From positions 1-64,000 of the forward strand of contig CADBXE010000001.1 in the NCBI GenBank assembly GCA_902798595.1: 64,000 nucleotides of DNA, written 5' to 3'. The position numbers were made by a program, and so were the translations under genes. Shown here piece after piece: positions 42,713 to 50,176 of this stretch; positions within the stretch are counted from its first letter, which is position 1, and the number at the start of each line of letters is the position of its first letter. This stretch comes from an uncultured Erysipelotrichaceae bacterium. Lineage in GTDB: Bacteria; Bacillota_I; Bacilli_A; RFN20; CAG-826. Below the pieces are notes generated by a model. It saw nothing but the letters and a program-made list of their open reading frames with translations, had not been told where the DNA came from and did not search any database.

Positions 42713-42862
42713 TTTTGCTTTTAAGCATAGCTTAATACGATTTTTTCGATAAATATTGTAAAGAAATGTATAAATATGTACAATTATGGTGAAAAGAGAA
42801 TTTGCCGAGTATTTCGGAACAAATCTCTTTCTCAGATAACTACTACAAAGGAGGAAGAAATT

Positions 42863-44341
42863 ATGTGGGTAGCATTAATCATCACAGGCGTTGTTATCGT
42901 GACCTTAGTCGTCATTTTTATCGCCTGCTCTTACACAAAGGCCAGACCAGATGAAGCCATTATGGTATCCGGCCTCGGCAAAAGAAAAATTTTAAGAGGA
43001 AAAGCGGGTTGGAGAATTCCATTCTTGCAAAGAAAAGACCGCTTATCACTCAAGGTTTTCCAAGTCGATATTAAGACTAGAGAACCAATTCCAACACGCG
43101 AATTCATTAACATCAATGTTGATGGCGTCGCAAACTTAAAGATCTCTAGTGATCCAGAATTACTCGAAAGAGCGTTCGAAGCCACATTAGGCATGAACCA
43201 AGATGACTTAATTGAACAAGTCAAACAAGTTCTTGAAGGTAACATGAGAGAAATCGTTGGTACAGTCGGTATCCGCGAACTCGTCCAAGATAGAAAGGGT
43301 GTTGCCACTAAGGTGCAAGAAAACGTCATCCCAGATATGGGTAAACTAGGTATTGAACTAGTGAACTTCAATATCCAAAACTTCTCTGATAGAAATAACG
43401 TCATTGAAAACTTGGGTATTGATAATATCTCCCAAATCTCCAAGGAAGCTGCGATTGCTAAAGCAAACGCTGAAAGAGATGTCAGCATTGCCAGAGCCAA
43501 AGCCGCGCAAGAAGCTAATGAAGCAGAAGTTAATTCTAAGACAGTCATTGTTCAAAAGAACACCGAATATGCCTTAAAAGAAGCGGAATTAAAGATCAAA
43601 ACAGATACCGCTAAAGCTAACGCTGATGCCGCTTATCGTATTCAAGAACAAAAGAGACAAGAAGAAATCAACATCGCTACAACCAACGCAGAAATTTCTA
43701 AGAGAGAAAGAGAAGTTGAACTTGGTAATAAAGAAGTTGAATTAGCCGAAAAGAAATTAGCGGCTACCATCAACAAAAAAGCCGATGCTGAAAAATACGC
43801 GACAGAAAAAGCTGCTGAAGCAGAACTCTTCAAGAGAAAAACAGTCGCTGAAGCTGAACTCGTTGAAGCACAACGCAAAGCGGAAATTAAGAAAGTGGCT
43901 GCGGAAGCTGAAAAGACCGCTCGTGAACAAGCTGCCACAGCCGTTCGTATTGAAGCGGATGCTAATAAAGAAGCTGCCTTAATGGAAGCCCAAGGTATCG
44001 AAGCTAAAGGTAAAGCAGAAGCCGATGCCATCAAAGCCAAAGCCGATGCTATGGAACACTATAACGATGCAGCTAAATTAAAATTAATCTTAGAAAGCAA
44101 CGTCTTACCAGAAACAGTCAGAGCCTACAGTGAACCAATCGCTGCTGCCTTAGCGCAAATCGATGGCATCACAATGTACGGTGATGGCAATGAAGCTAAA
44201 TTAGTTTCTGAAATCCAACAACATGGTGATCAAATCTTCGCTGGTCTCAATAAGACCTTAGGTATTGACCTCAAGAGTGTCTTATTAGGCTACTTCGGCA
44301 ATAAGATCATCACTGACAAAAAAGAAAAAGAAAGCAAGTAA
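42863..44341 (+). CDS. Flotillin-like membrane scaffold protein
   Basis: A 492-aa protein with an N-terminal membrane segment (about residues 2-24), a band-7/PHB domain (DEAIMVSG, FININVDGVANLKI) and a long Ala/Glu/Lys coiled coil (about 190-400), ending in a glycine-rich tail. This is the FloT/YuaG type, which organises functional membrane microdomains. GGAGG precedes the ATG at 42863, preferred over an upstream start. Confidence 0.92.
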   Translation: MWVALIITGVVIVTLVVIFIACSYTKARPDEAIMVSGLGKRKILRGKAGWRIPFLQRKDRLSLKVFQVDIKTREPIPTREFININVDGVANLKISSDPELLERAFEATLGMNQDDLIEQVKQVLEGNMREIVGTVGIRELVQDRKGVATKVQENVIPDMGKLGIELVNFNIQNFSDRNNVIENLGIDNISQISKEAAIAKANAERDVSIARAKAAQEANEAEVNSKTVIVQKNTEYALKEAELKIKTDTAKANADAAYRIQEQKRQEEINIATTNAEISKREREVELGNKEVELAEKKLAATINKKADAEKYATEKAAEAELFKRKTVAEAELVEAQRKAEIKKVAAEAEKTAREQAATAVRIEADANKEAALMEAQGIEAKGKAEADAIKAKADAMEHYNDAAKLKLILESNVLPETVRAYSEPIAAALAQIDGITMYGDGNEAKLVSEIQQHGDQIFAGLNKTLGIDLKSVLLGYFGNKIITDKKEKESK

Positions 44342-44355
44342 TGTTCTTTCTCCGG

Positions 44356-44389
44356 GACGTCCTGTTTGCCGACCAGGGCGTCTTTTTTA
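44356..44389 (+). terminator. Terminator after the flotillin gene
   Basis: GACGTCCTG (44356-44364) pairs with CAGGGCGTC (44374-44382), then TTTTTT. Confidence 0.85.
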
Positions 44390-44417
44390 TGTTAACTATT
44401 TTTTCTTACAATAACAT

Positions 44418-44445
44418 TTGACACGAAATATATTTAATATATAAT
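44418..44445 (+). promoter_or_regulatory. feo promoter TTGACA-16-TATAAT
   Basis: -35 TTGACA 44418-44423 and -10 TATAAT 44440-44445, followed at once by the first operator (44452), so bound repressor would block the start site. Confidence 0.75.
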
Positions 44446-44451
44446 ATAGTG

Positions 44452-44467
44452 GTTAGTTTAGACTAAC
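44452..44467. promoter_or_regulatory. Metal-regulator operator GTTAGT-N4-ACTAAC, site 2
   Basis: Perfect inverted repeat at the feo transcription start, identical in arms to the site at 39922. Confidence 0.82.
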
Positions 44468-44486
44468 TATTATTTTTGAGATAAGC

Positions 44487-44502
44487 GTTAGTAATGACTA
44501 AC
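44487..44502. promoter_or_regulatory. Metal-regulator operator GTTAGT-N4-ACTAAC, site 3
   Basis: A third copy, centred 35 bp after site 2, just before the feoA ribosome site AAAGGA. Confidence 0.82.
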
Positions 44503-44520
44503 TGAAAGGAAGTAATAAGT

Positions 44521-44733
44521 ATGCCAATAGCTCTAGCTCCAGTTAATGAAGAAGTCACAATCATCAGAGTGCTCGCTGATGAAAAGAATAAAAAACATTT
44601 AGAAAGTTTAGGTATTTTAGTGAACGCTAAAGTGACCGTCGTTTCTTCCATGAATGGCGGAGTTATTTTAATGGTTAAAAGTGGCAGACTTGCGCTCGAT
44701 CGCTCGATTGCTTCCAAAATTCTAGTAGCGTAG
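44521..44733 (+). CDS. feoA: FeoA-domain protein 1
   Basis: A 70-aa SH3-like FeoA protein. It has the pattern TIIRVLADEKNKKHLESLGI...KVTVVSSMNGGVILMVKSGRLALDRSIA. FeoA proteins bind FeoB and support Fe2+ uptake. It is the first gene of the feo operon, with another FeoA and FeoB downstream. Confidence 0.88.
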   Translation: MPIALAPVNEEVTIIRVLADEKNKKHLESLGILVNAKVTVVSSMNGGVILMVKSGRLALDRSIASKILVA

Positions 44734-44746
44734 AAAGGTAGGGCAT

Positions 44747-44986
44747 ATGCTAAAAAAACTAGACCAAATTGAAAAAGGCGAGACTGGCCTTGTGAAAAGC
44801 GTGGAAGGTGACGGTAAGATTCGTCGTCGCTTATTCGATATGGGTGTTACCCCAGGCGCAAAAGTAACATTAAGAAAGAAAGCTCCTTTCGGTGATCCTA
44901 TTGAAGTAACCATCCGTGGTTATGAATTATCGTTAAGAAAAGCAGAAGCTTGCTTAATCAATATCGAAGTGGAGGACGCAAAGTAG
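44747..44986 (+). CDS. feoA: FeoA-domain protein 2
   Basis: A 79-aa second FeoA: GLVKSVEGDGKIRRRLFDMG, VTPGAKVTLRKKAPFGDPIE and ISLR..EA..I.V. AAAGGT lies upstream; it ends 1 nt before feoB. Confidence 0.9.
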   Translation: MLKKLDQIEKGETGLVKSVEGDGKIRRRLFDMGVTPGAKVTLRKKAPFGDPIEVTIRGYELSLRKAEACLINIEVEDAK

Positions 44987-44987
44987 T

Positions 44988-47282
44988 ATGAGAAAATTTG
45001 CTTTAGCGGGTAATCCTAACTCCGGTAAAACGACATTATTCAACTCTTTAACAGGCGCGACAGCACACGTAGGTAACTGGCCAGGCGTCACTGTTGATAA
45101 AAGAGAAGGTACATATCGTAAATTAGGTGAACCAATTTATATTGTTGACTTACCTGGTATTTATTCCTTATCACCATATACTCCTGAAGAAGTGGTGTCT
45201 CGTAATTACATCTTGGAAGAAAAACCAGATTGTGTCATCAACATCATTGATGCGACAAACTTAGAAAGAAACTTATACTTAACCACTCAATTATTAGAAA
45301 TTGATGTGCCAGTAGTTGTTGCACTTAACATGTCTGACGTTGTCAGAAAAAACGGCGATAAAATTGACGCCGAAACATTAAGTAAGAGATTAGGCACACC
45401 AGTTGTGGAAATCTCCGCTTTAAGACAAGAAAACTTAGATGCTTTAATGGAAGCCGCTGTTAAGGCTGCCTCTAATGAAAGAAAAGGCTCCACAATTGTT
45501 AGTGATAAGGATTTATTACATTTAATTAGTGATGTCCAAATCGCTTTGGAACTCAAAGGCATTGAAAACCCATTATTCCACGCTGTTAAATTAGTGGAAC
45601 TCGATGAGCTTGAAACAGCCATGCATCCAGATTTAGTGGAAACAGTTAATAAGTTCAAAGCGTCATTCAAAAATGAAACATTCGGTAGTGACTTTGAAGC
45701 TTTAATCGCTGATGAAAGATATGAATACATTGCGAAGAACTACGCCACTACATTAACAAAAGCGCCAAAAGCTGAAGATAAGGGCGAAGATACATTAACC
45801 AAATCCGATAAAATCGATAAGGTTATGACACATAGAATTTGGGCTATCCCATTATTCGTGGTCATTATGTTCTTCATTTTCCACTTCACATTCTCTGAAG
45901 ACTTATTCTTCTTAAATAGAATCTTTGGCTTAGAGATTAGCCATGAAGGTTGGATCAACTTCTTCACTGGTATGGCTCCAGAATTTGATGAAGCAACTGG
46001 TGAATTATTACCATTAGGTGGTATCCCATCTATTGGTGTGTGGTTACAATCTTGGTTTGGTTGGTTAACTGGTAGCGTCATTGATTGGTTTGGCTCATGG
46101 ATGCCAGCAGGTCAATGGTATACATCACTTGTTTGTGATGGCTTATTAACCGGTTTAGATGCCGTCTTATCATTCGTTCCACAAATTATGATTCTCTTCC
46201 TCTTCATCGCTATCCTTGAAGACAGTGGATATATGGCACGTGTAGCCTTTATCTTAGATAGAGCGTTTAGAAAATTCGGTTTATCTGGTAAAGCCTTCAT
46301 CCCAATGTTAACTGGTTTTGGTTGTAGTGTTCCTGCCATCATGGCCACTAGAACATTAGAAGATGAAAGAGAAAAGAACAGAACCATTAGATTAATGACT
46401 TGCTTCTCTTGTGGCGCTAAAGCACCTATCTGGGCATTACTTGCCGGTGTTGGTGCCATGGCGGGCTTCGCTGGTGACATCTTCGTCTTTACTATCTATG
46501 TCGGTGGTATTGCCTGTGCGATTATCTTCGCTTTATTTATGAAGTTATTCTCCAAAGATCAATATGTGTCTCCATTCATTATGGAATTACCACAATACCA
46601 TATGCCACAAGCACGTAACGTGGGCGCGCATCTTTGGGAAAAATTCAAACACTATTTAATTAAAGCTGGTACTATTATCGCCGCTTGTACAATCGTCATT
46701 TGGGCGCTTAAGTCCTTCGGTTGGGAAGATGGCAAATTCGGCTTATTATTATTCGAAGAATTAAATGCTGAAACTGGTGAAATGGAATGGGTCCTCCATA
46801 TTGATGGATCTATCCTTGCTTACTTAGGTAGAGGCTTACGTTACTTCTTCTATCCTCTTGGATGTTTAGAAGGTGGTTGGACCAATAATGTTGATGGTTG
46901 GAAATATGTTGTTTCCACATTAACTGGTTTAATTGCTAAAGAAGACGTTGTCGCCACAATGGCGGAACTTGGCTTAGATGAAGGTACAGTGGGCTTATCC
47001 TTAGCAGGTGTCTACAGCTTCGCAGTTTATAACTTATTCACAATTCCATGCTTCGCCGCAATCGGTGCTGCTTCTGGTGAACAAAAAGGTAAAGAATTCT
47101 GGCTTACCATGTTATGGTGGTTCGCTATGTCCTATGGCTTTGCCTTGGTGGTCTACTGGGTTGGTAGCTTATATGCAGTAGCATGGTGGGGTGGCTTATT
47201 AGTAACCCTCGCTTTAGCGGGTGCAGTTGTCGGTGCGGGCATTGTTGTCAGTAGACGTCATAAAGCCGCTTTAGCGCAATAA
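44988..47282 (+). CDS. feoB: FeoB ferrous-iron transporter
   Basis: A 764-aa Fe2+ transporter. N-terminal GTPase: G1 GNPNSGKTTLFN (residues ~8-19), G2 region PGVTVDKREG, G3 DLPG and G4 NMSD. Then two Gate domains with Cys-rich membrane segments (SCGAKAPIW, MLTGFGCSVPAIMATR). GGAGGA precedes the ATG. Confidence 0.96.
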   Translation: MRKFALAGNPNSGKTTLFNSLTGATAHVGNWPGVTVDKREGTYRKLGEPIYIVDLPGIYSLSPYTPEEVVSRNYILEEKPDCVINIIDATNLERNLYLTTQLLEIDVPVVVALNMSDVVRKNGDKIDAETLSKRLGTPVVEISALRQENLDALMEAAVKAASNERKGSTIVSDKDLLHLISDVQIALELKGIENPLFHAVKLVELDELETAMHPDLVETVNKFKASFKNETFGSDFEALIADERYEYIAKNYATTLTKAPKAEDKGEDTLTKSDKIDKVMTHRIWAIPLFVVIMFFIFHFTFSEDLFFLNRIFGLEISHEGWINFFTGMAPEFDEATGELLPLGGIPSIGVWLQSWFGWLTGSVIDWFGSWMPAGQWYTSLVCDGLLTGLDAVLSFVPQIMILFLFIAILEDSGYMARVAFILDRAFRKFGLSGKAFIPMLTGFGCSVPAIMATRTLEDEREKNRTIRLMTCFSCGAKAPIWALLAGVGAMAGFAGDIFVFTIYVGGIACAIIFALFMKLFSKDQYVSPFIMELPQYHMPQARNVGAHLWEKFKHYLIKAGTIIAACTIVIWALKSFGWEDGKFGLLLFEELNAETGEMEWVLHIDGSILAYLGRGLRYFFYPLGCLEGGWTNNVDGWKYVVSTLTGLIAKEDVVATMAELGLDEGTVGLSLAGVYSFAVYNLFTIPCFAAIGAASGEQKGKEFWLTMLWWFAMSYGFALVVYWVGSLYAVAWWGGLLVTLALAGAVVGAGIVVSRRHKAALAQ

Positions 47283-47306
47283 AAAACAAAAGAAAGAGAG
47301 TATTAC

Positions 47307-47504
47307 ATGGCTTGGTTTGAACCGTTAATCATTATTGCAGTCGTATCATTCGTCTTAGGCGTGATAGTCTTGAACTTTTATTTGAAGAAAAAAGGTAAAA
47401 GTTTAGGTGGCGATTGTGGTGGCAACTGTGCAAACTGCAAAGCGCAATGTTCTAACTGTACAAAGATGTACAAAGAATATAAAGACATGTATTCGAAAAA
47501 CTAA
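47307..47504 (+). CDS. FeoB-associated Cys-rich membrane protein
   Basis: A 65-aa protein with one N-terminal membrane segment (about residues 6-27) and a Cys-rich tail, C..NCANCKAQCSNC. It matches the FeoB-associated Cys-rich family and closes the feo operon. Confidence 0.88.
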   Translation: MAWFEPLIIIAVVSFVLGVIVLNFYLKKKGKSLGGDCGGNCANCKAQCSNCTKMYKEYKDMYSKN

Positions 47505-47519
47505 TTTAAAACACCAACA

Positions 47520-47626
47520 ATTCTTATCAATAATCAGTCACATTCGCAATCGTTTCTCCTTGGGTGTGACAAAACTATGTTTGGAATTTAGCCAACATCC
47601 AATCCTTCTCCTATATTGATAAGAAT
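47520..47626 (+). ncRNA. Structured element closed by a 13-bp inverted repeat
   Basis: ATTCTTATCAATA (47520-47532) pairs perfectly with TATTGATAAGAAT (47614-47626). Inside are a TCACA/TGTGA hairpin and a TTGG/CCAA hairpin. It lies in the feo 3' region and could be a structured 3' RNA, an sRNA or a MITE-like element with terminal inverted repeats. I see no known riboswitch consensus. Confidence 0.5.
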
Positions 47627-47631
47627 GAAGA

Positions 47632-47696
47632 CTTAAAGGCTCTACACTTTAAGTTATTGGCAAGAAGCACTTTTAACCGGGTGCTTCTTTTATTTG
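47632..47696 (+). terminator. Hairpin and terminator after the feo operon
   Basis: CTTAAAG (47632-47638)/CTTTAAG (47647-47653), followed by AGAAGCAC (47663-47670)/GTGCTTCT (47681-47688) and a T-rich run. Confidence 0.8.
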
Positions 47697-47774
47697 TGAT
47701 ATTTGTCAGGAATAGTGTACTATTATTAGCAGATTCACTTCATGATCTAGTCTAATTAATGAAGGTACAAACAT

Positions 47775-48701
47775 ATGAAATTCAATAAGGCTATTATTTT
47801 ACCAATAATGATGGTGACCTCTATAAGCACTCTTACAGGCTGCAGTCAAAAGATTAACTATAAACAGTTTTCTGATATCTTTGTAGACTGTTCTAATACT
47901 GAACAAAATTCTTACTATTTTGAAACCCAATATGGTTATAACGTTTATTATGAAGATTGCGATTCCTATATATTTAACGAAATTAAGAAATTACAACCAG
48001 TGAAGAGATTCACCGCTACAGATGTAACCCAAAAACACTTTGTTTATAACCTTGTCCACTCTGTAAAGACTAATAATTCCGACTATTATGAACGATATAG
48101 AAGCCAAATGTTTTTCTATATTAATGGTTCAATAGTTGTTAATGATTATGGTTATGGCGTCCTTGATTCATATAACTATTTCACAATGAGCGCAGATGAT
48201 GCTGCTAGTTTTTTCAAAATGGCGGAAGATAAGTTTGACGCTAACGATAATGCCATTCAACAAGATAGAGACAGCACAAAGACAGATAAAAGCATTGATG
48301 CTTTCCTAAATGCACTTACTAACCAAGAAACTATTATTGGTAATGTTTCTAAAAATGGTTATAGCAGTATAAATGATTATGAAACTTTCACTGACGATGG
48401 AGCGTTATTAAGAACCTTAAAGAATGTCGAATATAACTATTTCGCCACTGAAGAATGTGAAAAGTATATCTTAGAAGATAAGAATCTCCTTTTCTATAAC
48501 TTCGCTAAAGAAGATATTGGAAACGAAATCAAGCAGGCTTGGTTTTTAACTTTAGAAAACAATTACCGTTATGTGCGAGTTTACAACATGATGGAAAGAG
48601 ATAGTTTAAATAGACCAAATATCGCCTACGTTAATGTCTATAGTATTTCTAAAGAAGCAGGCGTGACTATTTATAACGAAGCAAAGAAACAACTGGGCTA
48701 A
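47775..48701 (+). CDS. Lipoprotein of unknown function
   Basis: A 308-aa protein with lipobox LTGCSQK. The mature part is acidic and Tyr/Asn-rich with no motif I know. GAAGGT precedes the ATG. Confidence 0.65.
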   Translation: MKFNKAIILPIMMVTSISTLTGCSQKINYKQFSDIFVDCSNTEQNSYYFETQYGYNVYYEDCDSYIFNEIKKLQPVKRFTATDVTQKHFVYNLVHSVKTNNSDYYERYRSQMFFYINGSIVVNDYGYGVLDSYNYFTMSADDAASFFKMAEDKFDANDNAIQQDRDSTKTDKSIDAFLNALTNQETIIGNVSKNGYSSINDYETFTDDGALLRTLKNVEYNYFATEECEKYILEDKNLLFYNFAKEDIGNEIKQAWFLTLENNYRYVRVYNMMERDSLNRPNIAYVNVYSISKEAGVTIYNEAKKQLG

Positions 48702-49020
48702 GTAAGTGCCTATTTATAAAAATCTAATTCGGTATTTTTTCGATAAAAATATCTAGATAATTTCAATAATAAGGGCTATATTAAAAGTAGTTAGTTTTCT
48801 TTATAAAAGTTTGGTTACCTATTTTTGTGTAACTTATAAAACAACTTTCCCTCTTCTTTCCTTTACCGAAGAAGAAAAAATAGCTGCATACCCGAAAAGT
48901 TTTCTCATAATGACGCAGCCGAAAAAAGGTGGTGCTAGAACACCTTTTTTTGTTGCACCTTTATGCGCACATGAGTGCTATAATAGTGACAAGAACAAAA
49001 AACATATTAAGGAGTCAGAT
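48702..49020 (+). other. Leader region with an internal terminator before the second STAS-kinase gene
   Basis: I see no gene. A 10-bp perfect stem AAAAAAGGTG (48922-48931)/CACCTTTTTT (48941-48950) with a T-run looks like an intrinsic terminator or attenuator. Just upstream a GCTGC/GCAGC stem brackets 48882-48918. TATAAT at about 48979-48984 could start a short transcript after the terminator. A TTTTTTCGAT motif sits at 48735-48744. Confidence 0.45.
48922..48951 (+). terminator. Intrinsic terminator in the STAS-kinase leader
   Basis: Ten-base-pair stem with an A-run on the 5' arm and a T-run in the 3' arm. It may end the transcript of an unidentified RNA or the lipoprotein upstream. Confidence 0.6.
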
Positions 49021-50175
49021 ATGCGATTTAATTTAGAAAACAATGTTCTTTCCTTGTTCTTTGAAGGGGAACTTAATTCTTATAATGCTGATGATGTTGA
49101 AAAAGAAATCGAAGGCATTACTGACCAACAAACATTCAAAACCTTAAACTTAGACTTCGCCGCTTTACGTTATGTCTCTAGTGCGGGCCTACGTATCATT
49201 CTTAAACTTAAACAAAAATATGATGACGTTCACGTTAAAGAAGCGTCATTAGAAGTTTATGATGTCTTAAGTATGACTGGATTCGTTAATATCATGGATG
49301 TTTCTAAAGCTTTAAAAGTCGTGGACATTAAAGGCGCAGAAGTAATTGGCGAAGGTTTCTTCTCCACAGTTTATAGATTAGATAAAGACACAATCGTTAA
49401 AGTCTTTAAAAGAACAAGCGATGAACATCAAATTGAAAGAGAATTAAAACTCGCCAAGCAAGCTTTTGTCGCAGGTGTTCCAACCGCAATATCATTTGAT
49501 ATTGTTAAAGTTGGTGATAAGTTTGGTGTGCGTTTTGAAATGCTTGACTGTATGTCTTTAAAGAATGCTTTTGTGAAAAACCCTGACCAATATGATTCCT
49601 TATTAGATAGATATGTTGCTCTTTTAAAGAAGATTAATTCCACTGAATGTCTTGATCCAATTATTCCTGATATTAAAAAGTTCTATTTACAAAAGGTGAA
49701 AGAGATTAAACCGTATCTTGATGAAAAAGATGGTGATAAGTGCTTTGAACTCATTGATAATGTCCCAGATAGAATGACATTCGTTCATGGCGACTGCCAC
49801 TTCAAAAACATCATGGTGCAAGGTGATGAATTCCTTTTGATTGACATGGATACCTTATCACGTGGTCACCCAATTTTCGAATTAGCGGCATTACGCGCTC
49901 CATACATTGCCTTTGAAGAAGACGATCCGGGCAATAACGAAAAGTTCTTAGGAGTGACTGCTGAATTTTCTAAGAAACTATATAACGACTTAGTTAATAA
50001 ATACTTTGGTAATGATGATGAAAACATTAAAGATAAGATTGCTTTAGTTTGCTATATCCACATGATGTGGTGGACTTTAACTAACCAAAGAGATAATGAA
50101 AAGAGATTCAATGGTTGTAAGAAGAGACTTGAAAACTTACTCCATAAATATAACGATTTAGACATTGGTGCATAA
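49021..50175 (+). CDS. STAS domain fused to aminoglycoside-phosphotransferase-like kinase, copy 2
   Basis: A 384-aa paralogue of 34034-35164. STAS region ~1-95 (LDFAALRYVSSAGLRIILKLK with the Ser site). APH-like kinase ~100-384: GEGFFSTVYRL, VKVFKR, catalytic HGDCHFKNIM and LIDMDTLS. AAGGAG precedes the ATG. Immediately downstream is a PP2C/HATPase fusion, completing a partner-switching set: phosphatase and kinase acting on the STAS Ser. Confidence 0.87.
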   Translation: MRFNLENNVLSLFFEGELNSYNADDVEKEIEGITDQQTFKTLNLDFAALRYVSSAGLRIILKLKQKYDDVHVKEASLEVYDVLSMTGFVNIMDVSKALKVVDIKGAEVIGEGFFSTVYRLDKDTIVKVFKRTSDEHQIERELKLAKQAFVAGVPTAISFDIVKVGDKFGVRFEMLDCMSLKNAFVKNPDQYDSLLDRYVALLKKINSTECLDPIIPDIKKFYLQKVKEIKPYLDEKDGDKCFELIDNVPDRMTFVHGDCHFKNIMVQGDEFLLIDMDTLSRGHPIFELAALRAPYIAFEEDDPGNNEKFLGVTAEFSKKLYNDLVNKYFGNDDENIKDKIALVCYIHMMWWTLTNQRDNEKRFNGCKKRLENLLHKYNDLDIGA

Positions 50176-50176
50176 G

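Noticed and set aside
42931-43548. Long minus-strand open frame opposite the flotillin gene
   Set aside because: It is the shadow of the Ala/Glu-rich coiled-coil and band-7 coding sequence; it lacks a ribosome site and is low-complexity (Ser/Ala/Leu).
43642-44040. Minus-strand Ala/Ser-rich open frame
   Set aside because: Mirror of the flotillin coiled-coil repeats; no promoter or start signal.
45287-46480. Minus-strand open frames inside feoB
   Set aside because: Codon-bias shadows of a highly conserved FeoB; no independent signals.
48811-49020. N-terminal extension of the second STAS-kinase gene
   Set aside because: The frame crosses a terminator; AAGGAG and the ATG at 49021 match the start of the STAS domain.
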